This document shows, in pieces, positions 46,144 to 59,724 of a stretch of 64,000 nucleotides of DNA (position 1 is its first letter; every line of letters begins with the position of its first letter). Under the pieces are notes generated by a model, which saw only the letters and a program-made list of their open reading frames with translations, was not told where the DNA came from and did no database searches. The DNA lies in NCBI GenBank assembly GCA_022577435.1, contig JAKOON010000027.1:6134800-6198799 (forward strand). The letters run 5' to 3'. The position numbers and the translations under genes were made by a program. Source of the stretch: Embiotoca jacksoni (taxonomy: Eukaryota; Chordata; Actinopteri; Embiotocidae).

Positions 46144-47220
46144 AAGCACAGACAAAGAGCAAAGAGGCTAGAAAGGCAGCAGCAGCACTTGAGCACTTTT
46201 CATACCGGCCTGTCAAAAGCAGGCCGAGCTGACACATACAATATACTTGGCCACTGCTGCACGTTTCAACCAGCCCACTTGGCTCCAACATCAGACCAAC
46301 AAGGTGGCAGGAGGGAGGGTCAGCCAAAGGAAACCAGTTAAGGACCTGTTAGGGGCCAGCTGAAACCATTCACGCTTCATTCTGTTGTTTTAGCAGCAGG
46401 CGGCGTAATGCATGGTGACATCCAGATAAACACTTCAGAATACATAAGGATAAATAATAAGCACAGAGAACCTGGGCAGCCAGCCATGAAAGTGACCTAT
46501 CATGCCATTCATTCAGACAGCATCCGACTTAGACAAGCTCGAGGAAGCGCTTTCACACTCTAATACATCAAAGCATCATACTTCCTTGAGCAGACACCTT
46601 CATTTATAATGGAAACCCCTTTGAGTGAAGGCCACTCTTTTCTTTAACTAGAAAACTGCTTGTCCAATGCCAAGCATACATCATTCACAAGAGAGGAAGC
46701 AGATCTTACCGACCGTTGCCTCGTTACGGTGGCAGATTGGTTGGATGAACTGCAGCAGGAGGGGGATTGTGCAGGTCACAATGATATGTTGTGATGTCCT
46801 GAAGCCACAGCATGCTGTCCAGATAGCCCCGGCTGTTTGTCATGAAAGGTCAAACCCTGCTTTGAATATTGTGGTTGGAGACGGTCAACGATTTGAATTA
46901 GCTATTGGTGGTCAAACTCACGACAGGTAGCCTGCCTTTATATTTCTATCAACTTAATAACATCACACTTTGACATAATCCCCCCTCGTGTGACGTGCAT
47001 GACAAGCATGTTTGGTAAATGTGTGCATAACATCCCTCTGGTGGTTCTTTTGAGTCACTCCGCTCTCTAGATGCTGTTTTTAGACAGACTTTGTTCACAC
47101 ATCTGATGAAAAGACCAAAAGACTGCAGCAGATGGGTACACGCTCTCGCTGACGTATCTGTGAAGCACATTCTCAGCTTTGCTTTCTCAGCCAGAGACTT
47201 GCTGGGGCAGGGCTCCTGCA

Positions 47221-47247
47221 CAGCAACAGCAGCAGCAGCAGCAGCAA
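47221..47247. repeat. (CAG)n trinucleotide repeat
   Basis: CAGCAA followed by about six CAG units. A short open frame passes through it but has no recognisable homology. Confidence 0.85.
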
Positions 47248-49779
47248 ACAGCGCAAAACTTTCCCTTTCTTTTGTACGAAAGATCTAAGGCACAATAAAT
47301 GGACAGCTCTCTTCTCCAGTAATTTGGCTCCATACAGATACAACGCTCAACAGTCTCATGCACGCTGTGCGGACGGATGCACTCACGGTCTCGGACGACA
47401 GATCGGACATGAAGTTGAACGGTGACTACTTTACTGAACTAAAGCTGCGTATATATGTAATGTGGGAATCAACAACAGTTCAGACTAATTAGTTCATTTC
47501 AGACAAAAAGATTCCAGTGCCATTTGAATCTGTGGTGAGTCTCAACAAAGGTATGTTTCCCATTAAAATGTTGAAAAAAAAAAAAGAAAAAAAAACTTCT
47601 GCAAATTGGAAATATTTCCATGTGAATACATTGAAAAAAGATGTGATAATATTACATAATCAATCGAGCAACAGTAACCCCGATACATCATTGCATTTCA
47701 CTGTTGCTTCCAATCTATGTTGACATTTGTGCTTTATCACATCTCTTCTGATCTGTATGCCTTCATTTATTTCCATTTTGGCTGTTTTCTCATGGAGAGG
47801 TGGAATGCAACTCTGAGTGACAGTATGATATTTAGCAGAAGCCAAAGCAGATACAACATCAAGATGTATGACACAAATCTGTTTAACATCTTCTCCTTTG
47901 TGATATGGCAGCTTCCACACCTGAGCCTCATCCACTTGTTTTGATGGCAATATTTCACATTTATTGGACTGTATTGTAGAGAAGCTATTGTAAGATTTTG
48001 TGCCTTTCTTTTCTGGAGAGTAGAGATGCTTCTATAAACTGAATCAGTGACATCAGTATGTGCAACCCGGAAACTTTTTTTCCCCCTCAATGCACAAATT
48101 GAAAATACACTCATTAAAAAGAAAACAGAAAAATGCACATATTGAAGACAATGATAGCGCAGTCACAACCAGTAGCAACTCTGTAGGCAAATTACAAACC
48201 ACAGAATCCATAGATCAATTTACAATCCCAAAATGCAGGCAGCAAAAACTGAAAACAAGCGTGGTTAGAGTCCTTCTTTGACCACAGTGCTGCCTCTATA
48301 GTACATGTGAGGGACAAGGTCATTAAATAAGAGTCCCCTGAGGGCCCGGCTTTGAGGTAATGAAATCAATAGGAGAGCAGAGACACTCCAGTGACTTGTC
48401 CACTGTCACTGGTTTATCCATCTGAGAAACAGTTTGCTTACACAGGCAGATCTCTGAGCAGATTCCAATAAAAGAAAACGGCAGAGCCTGTTCCATCCCC
48501 GAGTACTGTAGATATCACCTCCCAGAGGAGCTCTAGTCATTAAACAAATGCCATTACCCTCGGTTCAAATCTACAACACTTCCCGAGCACCGACATGTTC
48601 CAAGGTCAAATCTTTACAAATATTATTCAGCTTTCTCCCATGTCAAACCTGCAGCTTGTCGCTGCTTGGCAGAGCAATAACAAGGTTGTGAAGCAGATGT
48701 GTTGCTGTCACTCCAAAACAAGAAGCCGGGTCTCATAAAATTTTGTTGTGAGTGCAGTGTTCAGCACCTGGAAGGTGCAGTCAGTCAGAAAGCGAGGATG
48801 TTTTATGTCATGTTGCAGGAAAGTGAAATGAGGCGAGGGGGTGAACGCAGAAGAGCAAAATTTCTATTATGTGTCATCAAGGACTTGGCTGAAAGAGCTG
48901 TGATGCAGTGAGACAGAGATAAACAAAGGAAGGAGATCTAATAAGGATACACGTGAACTGAATACAAGACTCAGCTAAAATTTCAGTCACTTCTCCCTTT
49001 TAATTCTCTGCAGATCTTTTGGCACCCACCTCCACAGCTGGATTTTGAATTTTCCACAGCTGTCAGTTATAATCAGACGTCAGAGGTGTCACGTATTCCC
49101 TCAGTCATATACATATCAAGGGCAATAATTGCAGGTGTTCCAGGATATGGAAAATGTTTTCCTCCTAATTTGTAGTTTCCATCACATATATGTAGCTTAA
49201 CTTCATTCTCACAGTTCAGTTGTTAAAGGTCACCAAGATGGGGAACCATCCTGTATCACAAATGTGTATAACACCCGTTGAAAACTGCTTACCACATAAA
49301 TAGCAAGAAAAATAACTCATAACAACAACTTGGATTTAATGATGATGAGAGAAGAATTTAATGGCAAAAAATTATCTGGTAATAGGGAGTGATCCAGCAG
49401 AGGAAAATGTTCCTAATAACAATTTAGTATCGACAGGGAAATAGACTTAATGTTTATCAACGACATGTAATAATGAGAATTGTCACATTAAGAGGAACGT
49501 GGTTTACGATGAGGAAAGATAGGTCGGCTGTTTTATGAGAACTTGATTTGACCAAAAAAAAGATGAATTTTCAAATTATTGAATTAATTTTTTTCTGACA
49601 TTAAAAAGATATTATTAAAAAAAAGTTGCAAAAGCTTATATAAATTTGATGAATGGGTTTTACATTTTATAAAAAATGTCAGTGGACCCTTTCAGCCCCA
49701 AGTCATTGAATTCTAGGCCTGCGTAACAAACAATACATCTTGACTTCTCAATGGTGAACGGTGCTGTTAGTCTTTATGA

Positions 49780-50298
49780 GGGCTGGGTATTGTTAAAATA
49801 AATTCTGTACCAGAAACTTTTGTCAATACCAACTGAACTTTTAAGAAAAATAAAATGACTTTGAGTCAAAATGGTACAAATCTGTAGTTTTCATGCAGTT
49901 TAGAGGAGGGGAGGGGCACCCAGGTTATTTTTCTGCAGCTACAATTAAAAGATGTTCCCAAAACGCCTCACATGCAAGTTATCGCTACGGGCTACAACTT
50001 ACCGATGTTCCATAAATGCCTCAAATGCCATACGGACAAAATAATTGTTTGAAAAGAGAAATAAGATGTTCTAATGTAAGCTTAGCTCATTTAAGTCATT
50101 ATATCTACATGGGCCGCCTGCCCCAAAAGAGGCTACTTATAGTAAATGCTGTGACTCACTGACTCCTGCGTATACGTAACAAAAGTTATGGTAAGTATTG
50201 AAATTTTGTACTCAATGACAAGGCATTTTTCAATAGTAGATAGTACCGAAGCAGTTCAGTTGGTGCCATAAAAGTATCAAAACTCGGTACCCTTGTCT
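49780..50298. mobile_element. Candidate non-autonomous DNA transposon (hAT-like MITE) with degraded TIRs
   Basis: The left end begins GGCTGGGTATTGTTAAAA and the right end, reverse-complemented, begins near GGGTACCGAGTTTTGATACT. Both ends carry the inverted 12-mer ACCAACTGAACT (49828-49839) and its reverse complement (50253-50264). GGGCTGGGTAT ends are familiar from fish hAT-like MITEs. There is no transposase frame inside. Ends and TSDs are approximate. Confidence 0.5.
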
Positions 50299-50520
50299 TT
50301 AGCATTTGTGTTACGGGAAACTGTGCATTGTTTATCTGCTTCTGGTCTGCACTGGTAAATATAATATATATGAAAACGTTCACATACAATATCGCACACA
50401 CACTACACAGCAGCTGCTGCTGTCTGGAGAGCTGCAGCTCATTACCATGGTACCTGAGGCTTAAAGCAGAACTTGGGTTTTTCCTGTTGGAGAATAAGGG
50501 TTCACTTTGGCTCCAACAAC

Positions 50521-50538
50521 ATCCATCCATCCATCCAT
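50521..50538. repeat. (ATCC)4 tetranucleotide repeat
   Basis: Four to five ATCC units, then ATGCATAC. Short intronic microsatellite. Confidence 0.9.
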
Positions 50539-51229
50539 GCATACACAGCTACACTTTTACATGATCAGGGTTTCAGTGAGTGTGTTACTTCCCTCTCTCC
50601 TCATTTAGCTCATTAAATACAACAATAGTGCGACGCAAATCCAATTAGGTCAGAGGTAAATGCACACTCCCAGATGAAAAACAGCTCTTCTCCTGCCCAA
50701 ACAGTGTTAACTTCTGACTATGGCAGATGGACAAATAGCTGAGAGGAAATCAGGCAAACGTGCTCTTGAGAGGGGCACCTTCTTCTCACACAGAGAAATG
50801 CTGGGAGGACTTGGGGAAATTGATACGCTAGAGGGTGAATAAAAGGTAGACAATACATGGCGAGCAATCACGCCACGGAGATGCCAAGCAACACAAAGAA
50901 GAAATACGGACACAGGTGTGCGTGCAAACTGGAGAATCTGAAACACATCTGTTGGTGTCTTTCTTGAGACGCACGCTCGCACGCCAGGCTGCAGAGCTGT
51001 GTGAAAAAAGTCAACGAGATCCACTCAAAGTTTGGAGTTGAATTCTTTTGCTCCTGGCTCCAGGGAGTAAAGCTTTGATGATCTGAGGCAAAGATGTGCA
51101 ATATGGTCTCCATGGAAGTGAGGTCAGCGACAGAACTGCTTAATCTGATGATGAGATAAAGGGATGGCGCATAAACGTGCCAGATGTAGCCAAAAACCAG
51201 AGCGCTACTTTCATCCACTGCAACCTTAC

Positions 51230-51352
51230 CTCCTCCTCCTCCTACCACACTCTTCCTCCCTCTCTCCCTCTGTCTCTTTCATGCTCCCTCCCCCTCTCAC
51301 TTAATCTCCCTCTCTCTCTCCCTCTCTCTCTCCCTCTCTGTCTCTAGTGCTC

Positions 51353-51390
<38 letters not shown>
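51230..51390. repeat. CT-rich / (TC)n pyrimidine tract
   Basis: A nearly pure pyrimidine stretch on the plus strand ends in about 15 uninterrupted TC units (51359-51389). It lies directly upstream of the CpG-rich candidate 5' exon. GA/CT tracts are common in vertebrate TATA-less promoters, but it may be only a microsatellite. Confidence 0.85.
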
Positions 51391-51392
<2 letters not shown>

Positions 51393-51399
51393 CACAGAC

Positions 51400-51872
51400 A
51401 AACAGAAAAGAGGAGAAAGCCAGAGAGCAGAGCTGCAGCAGCACGATGGGGATATTCTGCCTGCGTGGGCTCCGTCGCTGAGGCGTCCGGAGTTCAGCCA
51501 CAGCGTGTGCGTGTGCATGTGCATGTGTGCCTGCTCGTGTGTGAGCCCCCAGCCGACAGCCCCGCGGAAAAAGGAGAAGAGGGGGAACAGAGGAGAGCGG
51601 GTGGAGAGGAGGTGAAGAGAAAGGGGGGAGTGTTGACTCTGTCTGGGGCTGAGAGGAACCTCCACCACTGGATCAGAGGACGCCGATGTGCAACAACTAC
51701 TCCAACTACTGCCGCCGCAGCTCCTGCTCCGCCTGCCTGTCCTCTCAACTTCTACCATGGCATAGCTTCCTTTTCCAGCTCGCTTCTAATCCATTAAGGA
51801 AGACGGGCACGCATGGGCACAACCGGGGATCTCGGCTATCACATCCTGTACGTCAGTAATTCACAGTCTGAG
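51400..51872 (+). promoter_or_regulatory. Candidate INSYN2A promoter and 5' non-coding exon
   Basis: This block is markedly richer in G+C and CpG than the surrounding intron. It lies just downstream of a 150-nt pyrimidine tract and ends in an excellent donor (tctgag|gtgagttg, donor at 51873). It is 9.3 kb upstream of the INSYN2A coding exon, whose acceptor lies 5 nt before the ATG, so at least one 5' non-coding exon must exist upstream. It contains a 12-codon-class uORF (ATG at 51445, including stop) and an ATG at 51813 open to the donor. No TATA box was recognised. The start is approximate and the link to INSYN2A is inference; a promoter on the other strand is possible. Confidence 0.4.
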
Positions 51873-52650
51873 GTGAGTTGCTTCCTCTTCTCCTCTATTT
51901 CACCTCTCGGTCTGCAAATGCACGGGGGAAAGTCAGTTCAAATAACCTCTGGAGAGGGGAAATCCAAGTAATCTGCCCCGCTCAGTGCAACTGAGCCCTG
52001 GATGAGCCACGAGGACTATTCCTTCCGAAGATTTTCCCTTTCAGTCAGCTGATCGAATATGAAATATGTGTGGCAGATGAAAGGAGGTAAATCTCAGATT
52101 GATTTTATGCATAGCTGCGTCCGCTGCTGTGAAGTGATGACGGGAGATATTAGGCAGTGGTTGTGGAATGTGCCGAGTTTGATAGATGATTTAGTCACTT
52201 TAGAAAACTTTAAACATGAATATGTTCAAACATCCAGGGGAAGAAAAAAACCAACAACCTCAGTGCCAGTGCTGGCTGATATTCATCTGATCTGACAGGT
52301 CAGTTTTTTGTTTCCAAGTGATTCCAGATTTAACCTGACTGGATCGTGCTTGCGTACAAGGACCTCGCATGATGCTGCATTTCCTCTCAGTTTTTTTTTT
52401 TTTTTTTTGCAGCTGAGTGAGTGTTACATAAATCACAATGATATCTAAACCAGAAGGAAAACCAATGTTGCATGAAGCTGTCGTCCCATGTATGTAAGGC
52501 GTCAATGTGTTGAAGGCAGGTAGTTTGCAGCGCAAAGGAATAGGTAATGAGAGCCGGGCAGCAAACAGTTGGCTGCATCTGATGAAGGACCTTAACTGAA
52601 GACTAATCTAGATTAATGGACTGGGTGAAGTCACCATCTCCTTACAGATT

Positions 52651-52735
52651 ATTGGTGCATGGGTGTGTGGGTGTGTGGGTGTGTGTGTGTGTGAGAGAGA
52701 GGAGGAGGGGGAGGGGAGAGGGGTGAGAGGGAGAC
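52651..52735. repeat. GT/GGGTGTGT repeat followed by GA/GGA-rich purine tract
   Basis: Three or more GTGTGTGG-type units pass into (GT)n, then an AG- and GGA-rich purine stretch. Simple sequence without coding signal. Confidence 0.85.
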
Positions 52736-53164
52736 TACGGGCTGCCTAGAACCTCCCTCACATCTCAACAGTCCTTCAGTTGCCACACAAAACGCATGTC
52801 AGTCCCACTCATCCCCACAAACCTCCTGCTATCGCTGGCAGTCTCCCCCCTTCAACCACAGCTCACATCAATTCTCTGATACAATCTCGCCTCTGCTTTA
52901 TTTCACTTTACGAAGACGCTGATAGGAGGACAGAAGGAGGCAGATGAAGATAGATAGGGAGGAGGAAGAGATATAGAGCAAGAGGAAAAAGAGAAGGCAG
53001 GAGAGGATATATAAAAAAAAAATGTTCTTACAATTAAAGGGTATTTACGTGCCGACACTTGAGAGTGACAGGAAAAGTACAGAACTGCTGTCACAGTGTT
53101 ATTCATGGAATGTAAATACAATTATATAAAATTACAAGGGAGGGATGAAAGCAGGATGTTGCCC

Positions 53165-53188
53165 AAAAAAAAAAAAAAAAAAAAAAAA
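53165..53188. repeat. poly-A run (24 nt)
   Basis: Homopolymer in the long DOCK1 intron; no associated element recognised. Confidence 0.9.
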
Positions 53189-56100
53189 GAGATGACATGT
53201 TCTCCTTCATCCGTCGGTGCTCGTCTTACTTTAACCTTCACGCTGCCTCGGTGAGAACTGGGCAGGGCAGTCCAGGACTGATGAGTGTGACGGCCCTAAC
53301 GCCTCACAGCTAATCTGTATTTTTGTAGGAATCGGTGATATCAGGCAACCCTTCACCCCGCACTGCTCCAGAGAGAGGGAAAGAGGAAAATCCCACGCAT
53401 CCAAAGGAAAAGCAGTGTGTGCATGCCCTCCCTCTGTGCACGAACACACAGACCTACATGGGCATGGCGAGATAGAACAAAGTTACAACAACATACAGGC
53501 ATGCCGTGCGCACATAACAGAGAAGTGGCAGGGGGTTGGGGATGCGAGGGGGTGAGAGTTGGCCCGCGCCAAAGTGCAAAGGGGTTTCGGAGCGAGCGGT
53601 GAAGTGTGCGCTCGCCTCCCTCGGCCCTGCTCACCGGGAGGGGTACTCATTCATCCAGAAAACAAATTACTCTCCTATGAAAGAATGACTGTTTTTGAAA
53701 CAAGCCAGATGTTACCTTTCATGTGCTAATAGGGTTATTCATTAAGAGTCAGGTTTTTTTTTTCTTCTTCTTCCCCACAACAATGCCAAGCAATTGAGGT
53801 GCATTGTTGTTGAAGAGGCGACGGTGGGTTTGACTTCATACGCCTGTTGCATACAGAAAAGGAGAGACTTTGCGCCTGATGTCACATGGTTGTTGTTTGC
53901 CAGTGTGCGTTGGTGAGTGAAGCATGTGTTTCCCACTGCTTAGCTGTAGGGGCCCAGTCAGCTGGGGCTCCAATAGACCCGGAGGCCGAGGAGCAGAAGT
54001 TGGGGAGTTTTTAGAGAAAAAGCATATTTCTAAAGAATATTGTATTTATTTATGTATTATTACTTTTAGGGCTGCTGTTTTGTTTATAATGCAGTATAGG
54101 TGTAGCGAAAATTGCCCAATACAATTTCCCGAAGGTGACAGTTTGTTCTGACAAACGACCCAACATCTGGATATTCAATATCCAATTACATAAAACGAAA
54201 CAAATTCTGACATTTCAGAAAGTTGAAAAAGCAGATGTTTTGGTTTTGCTTGACGTGTCCGTCGATCAATTAATCGTTTTAGCACAAATTACTCATGGCT
54301 TGATGTTCTCACAAACAACACTGAGACTATTTTCTGACACAAGTTATTGATCTAAGCAGGTGGAGGCCAGAGGTCAGGCTCAGTTGTCATCAAAGCTGCT
54401 ACGGCTTAATGCGAGTTTGTACCATTAATTGTGTGCTCACCGTTGGATCCAGGAAAGATCTTGGGGGTTATGTTGTGGTAAGAATGGAGATTTATCAATT
54501 ACGTGTTATGCAAACAGTAACTGTACAGAAGTCACATCAAGTAGTTTTAAGTTTGTTGCTGAAAGTGTAGAATCTAAATCCATGTTCAAATGCATGAACA
54601 ACCAGGATGATTTGATCGTATTAAAACCTTCTCTCCATAAAATCTTGAAATTCAGTAACAGTTTCATGGAGGTTGTCTCTATATTATTGCTTTCATGGGA
54701 TTCAGTTGAGCTGACCAAATGATATATCTCGCCAACAAGACGGCATGACTTTTGGCATCTTTCTTCTTTGGTCTTTTACTCATGGATTTTCCTCCAAAGC
54801 TTCATGTTCCCTTTTCATCTCTACCTCGGTCTATTTTACTGCACATTCGATTCTATTCCATCCAAGCACGGTAACAACTCAACATTCTTCCGTCATGCAT
54901 CTCTTTATTCTCGTCTATTCCATCCTGGTGGTGTGCGAGTGTCTTTTTCTTTTCCTCTGCTAGGGATGACTATGAGGAATGCGAAAGCAGCAGGGGAGTT
55001 CTCTAGTTACCCATCAGCTTTGAAACCTCAGCGTGTCTAGAAGGCAAAGAGAAAGACAGAAAGACATGTATAGAAGGCAACAAAGGGGAAGACAAAGAGA
55101 AGACGAGGAGAACAAAAAAAACAAAAAAAAAGTGAACAGAAGGGAGAGATATAATGTTCTGTGGAGACACAAAGAGCAGGGAAAAAAAAAAGGAAGAGTG
55201 ATCTGATGCATCTTGATTAGAGCAGGCAGCCTCTGCAGCATACATCCGCTACTCAGGTCTGATCTCCATCTACAGTTGCCTGTATGTTCAGTGACGTACT
55301 GACAGGCTTCCTGAGAATTCATTAAGATCCCAAGAGCCCACCTGGGTGCAAGTGTATCACAGAGAGCCAACTGTCTACAGCGAGTGAAGAAATAACAAAG
55401 AAAAACAAGAAAAATTCAGCAGGGACAAAGTGAGTAAAAATATAATAAAGCTACAATGTCTGTAGGCTACATTCCAAGGATAACAAGAGCGCCCCATAAA
55501 TATAGCAGTAGGCCGGCGTACAGTATAGCTACGTTATTCCATGACAGTAATTCTTAGTAACATACACAGTAGGGGTAGAAAAAAATACCTAATGACTTGC
55601 ACAAGACACGTTCCAAGGCTCCATGTAGAGGCTGTTTAGATGTACCTCATGCAGCGGCTCTCAAACACATTTTTATTTTGAAATCAACAACCGAAAGCAA
55701 TAAAAAAAAATACGAGGAAAATTTAAATGTATAAGCATATGTCTTGCACACGTGGATTTTCAGTAACAGCTGTGCATATGGTAGAGATTGCTGCGGATTA
55801 ACAGCAAATCTGGATTCATTCTGTTCTAGTATCAGGCTGCTGACATTCAGACAAACGATACGATTATGTAAATATTCACAGTAAAGCTAAATCATTTTGA
55901 ATCATCCATAAGGCCTGGTCGACCAGTTTGGGGAGATCTGGTTTTAATCTAAGGTCCAGTGTGTTCATCTGATGGAGAGACATTTCGGTCAGATCTCGAT
56001 GTGTTTGTGACCAGGACTGAAAGGGGAAAACATCCTGCCTTTTGCCTCTGTTTATAATGGAGGACATTTCATGCTCTAAACAAAAAACATGTCACTGGTG

Positions 56101-56841
56101 TCATTTAGTCATTACTGCAAATGATGAAGGTGAAAATTCTGGGTGGAAAAAAAACTTTTAAAATGGTACTTAGCAACAGAGCAGTGGTGTGTGATGGCTG
56201 AGCAACAATCACTTGAAAGACAATCCCTTAAAATCCTGTGATTTCCAGAGCTCCGCTGCGGCATTAAGCTACCATTAACTGACAAAAGATTTGCTGCATT
56301 CGGTGCCGGCCTAATGCACTGATGTTATCCCTCAACACTGACTTGTACAGTCGCTCATCCAGCTACATACTGTATATACCCTCACACCACACCCTGAGAG
56401 TGCACTAAGGCTGGCTCACATGGTGCAGACATAAAATAAAAACCCACACTGTTGGATGACCTTACCAACAAGAGCTTTTTTTTACTGCATAATCAGCGAG
56501 CTCTTAAGAGACAGATCAAAGACTACTATGCCCTGTGTAATTATGAGCAGAGGCTGACGGAGGGTGGGCGGGAGGAGGAGGGGGGGAGGGAAGAGGAAAA
56601 TATAACGAGAGTAGATGACAGTAGAGTTTGGCACTTCCAACGCCTGTGATGGTACTTTCACTCCTTTCTTAAAGGCCGCTCTGCGCTGTAATAATGTAAA
56701 ACTGTGGCTATTCTATTTATCATGCAGCACAAGGTCAGACTTCAAGTTCATTTTGTCATTAATTCAAAAACACAATACTGCTGGCATAAATGTATGTGTG
56801 ATTTGTTACTACAAAGCCATTATTGGAAAGTTTGGGCATTG

Positions 56842-57135
56842 CAGTACATTGCCAAAAGTATTGGCAAACATTACACCCATAAAGTATAGGAGTATTGAAG
56901 ATCTCATTCCAAAGACAATGGTATTTATGTATTAATATGTACTATAATAGCATCTATATGCTTCTAGGATGGCTTTTTCTCAAAATGCAGGAACCAGGCT
57001 GCAGGAATGTGCTCCCATTCAGCCACAAGAGCATAAGTAAAGGTTGATCACTCCCACCTCGCAGATGGGAGATCCAGATCATCCCAAAAGTGTTGGCTGG
57101 GGTTGAGGTCATGATCTCTGTGCAGACAGGTTCAT
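56842..57135 (-). mobile_element. Tc1/mariner-like transposon remnant (3' part)
   Basis: The 3' terminal sequence CAGTACATTGCCAAAAGTAT at 56842 resembles the Tc1-like ends common in fish. Further right, on the minus strand, is a decayed transposase 3' region with DLNPSQHFWDDL, corresponding to the conserved DLNPIEHLWDEL downstream of the DDE glutamate. Most of the transposase and the other end are missing, and the frame is broken. A dead fossil copy. Confidence 0.75.
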
Positions 57136-59724
57136 ACCAAGATGAGCAGCACACCTCAAACTGCCACTGCTACATAGATGGAGGCAAATTTTTGTTCAAA
57201 ATACAATAATTTTCTCAATTCATACTAACAAGCCGATATCTTAAAAAGCCCTAGAGTAGTATGTAGCCATACGAGTAGAGTTGTACTACTTGTACTAACC
57301 TGCCAATAAAATATTTACACCTTTTATGCTCAATATATATTTGAGCTGTTTAAGTAATTTAAAAGAAGAATAGAGGATAATGGAAAAGCCCAACAGACAC
57401 CCACTGCTTAAACAAGAAAATATGTTTACATTGCTGTTGCTCATTGACATGTCGAGGCATATTTCCAGTGTTTAATCAATTCACCGGTTTCCTGACTATA
57501 TTAATGAATTTTCCCTTCGGTGAAGCAGAAGCGATAAAACTAAATTAATCGGGCTGGAAGTTACGGCAAACATTCAGTCCTCAGGCTGAATCAGGACACT
57601 GACATTTTCCACCTTTGAAGATTTTCCTCCATCGACAGCCAAAACTTTAAGGAGGCAACTGCCATTCACAAAACTGCTGACTCATATGTAATTTAAAATA
57701 ATGCCAGTGTGGGGCACCCATTAAAGGAACATGTGCTCTAAGCATAAAAAGCACTTCTATCAAAGAATAATCAATTGCATTACTGCAGTAACCTGGATTG
57801 TCCTTGCAGCACTCCAAATAATGTCTAAATTAACAGAAAAAATGTTCTCAAGAATATGAAGTACTCAACAGGCTCTGATCTGTAGAAATAACCCAAATAG
57901 TGACCCATAGTGCAAGTACGATGGCCATGAGCTGTGCTGCTAAAACCAGGTCAGACATGGACATGTCGACGTGTTTTGCCATGTGCATGTGACCCTGTGA
58001 GGTCTGTTTTTGGTCTGTGTGGAAAAATAGTGGGTCAGTTCACTTCACTAACTTGCCCCTAAAATTAAAAAAAAAGGACCAGAGCCACCCTATAAAAGAA
58101 GCAATTGTACCAGCCTTGCGTGCTGAATCATGCTGTTTATGCAAGACGGCCAGAGGGTGGTGTTCCAGCCAGAGGTGAGATACAAGTGCTGCTACAGTGG
58201 CCCTGGTCTAAACCCACTGGGTAACAAATAAGATACGTGTAGCCAGGGATGGATCATTCAGCCGGCAGTGCCGACATGTCGAAAAGGATCAAATTAAAAC
58301 CAGGGTATGATACAGTTACTATAAACTGTATGCACTGAGAAGCCTGTGAATAGGGAAAGAAGAATAGAAAGCAATGAGTAAACAGTGTTGATGTTTGTGC
58401 TGTCAACTTTGAACAAACACGGCGAGGACAGTGATGGACCAGGAGAGAACAGCCATGCTGGAGAAAATTGTCTGGGAATAATTGTAACATGGTCAAACAG
58501 CCAGCAGAAAGGGGAAGAGAAAAAAAAAAACACAGACTTTCTTTGACTGAATGGCTTCAAATGCCGGACAGCCGGGGTAATAATTGGAAAATGAATGTAT
58601 TGGATTGTGCTATACGCGGCTCTGACTGTCCCACTTTGCATTCTCGTAAATCCCTCCACTTTCACAGCTTAATCAACCTACAGTAATGCCAAGGGGGTCA
58701 GGAGTTATTAAGCAATTTTACACTTACTACACAATGGAGATCTTTATGGAAACACTGTTTCTTTGTGTTTCCACTGATAACTACACAATGTGCTTTTAAA
58801 AGAAATCCTCCTGACCTTTTTCTGTGTGTGTAACTACACTGATTACAGTTCTATTCACACCAAATCTGGTGATGCAAGAAAAACGTTAATCCTGCCATTC
58901 ATTTGAATGGGAGTAGTGCTGTTTGGCTGTGGGATTGGGGACTACATGCAGTACAGAGAAAAAAACACAGAATCAACACTTGCCAAAACACAACCAGACG
59001 TCATGTAGTGGGGGCCAATCAGAGGACACTTTTCATGTTTATAGAGTTTCCATTCTCTTTTGTCTACGATTTCACATCTGTTACAAACTAAAATGTCCCT
59101 AAAAATACAACTTTACTGCGATGAAGACAAAGTCTGTGACAGGTTCGATTAATGACTCTCACTTCCTTAATTACTTATAATAATAATAATGACAATAACA
59201 ATTCCTGTACAGTATTGGAAGTGCCCACACACCCTTGATTCTGTGGGTATTAGTGTCTCTGTGTTTTCCTAATTCTAGTTCTGTGTTGGGGTTTTAAAGA
59301 TTACAGTGTTCCCTGGTCATTTGGTCACGTTAGTAATTACCTGTCTGCTGAGAATCAAACAAACATCTGGCTGCACAGCAGACAGCTGCCATCTCTAACC
59401 TATCTGTATGGGCACGCTGTGCTGCTCTCAGTCTGGCAATGTTTGACTGGCTTCATGGAAGGATCGTCAATCTGCAAAGTTGCTGGGCTCATCTGTCTTT
59501 CATGGCTTTTTCAGTTTCGAACATCAGGGATTTTTTTGGGGTCTTTATTTAAAATGTCCGTTCAAACATTACAGGGCAAGAATCTCAGTGGCCACGAGAT
59601 AATTGGCATTTGGCAAAGTCTGAAAGGTAGGTATTATGTACCGAGGGAAGACATCATGGCACTGTCTTGATTTGTCATGCTCAGTGTGGAGACAAACAGC
59701 TCTCCAATTTTTGAGCTCTTGCAC

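Larger units (their letters stand above)
40819..51229 (-). other. Left part of the long DOCK1 intron
   Basis: Apart from the tandem duplication/palindrome (43942-44041), CA repeat (46088-46141), CAG repeat (47221) and MITE (49780-50298), no gene was recognised. Two open frames (minus 42394-42627 and plus 43723-43953) were examined and are not supported by homology. Confidence 0.7.

Noticed and set aside
46022..46327. 101-codon minus frame with a VCVCVC stretch
   Set aside because: Translation of the (CA)27 microsatellite.
51465..51797. 110-codon plus and several minus frames in the CpG-rich block
   Set aside because: High GC lowers stop frequency. The peptides are low-complexity with no recognisable domain; the block is better read as promoter/5' UTR.
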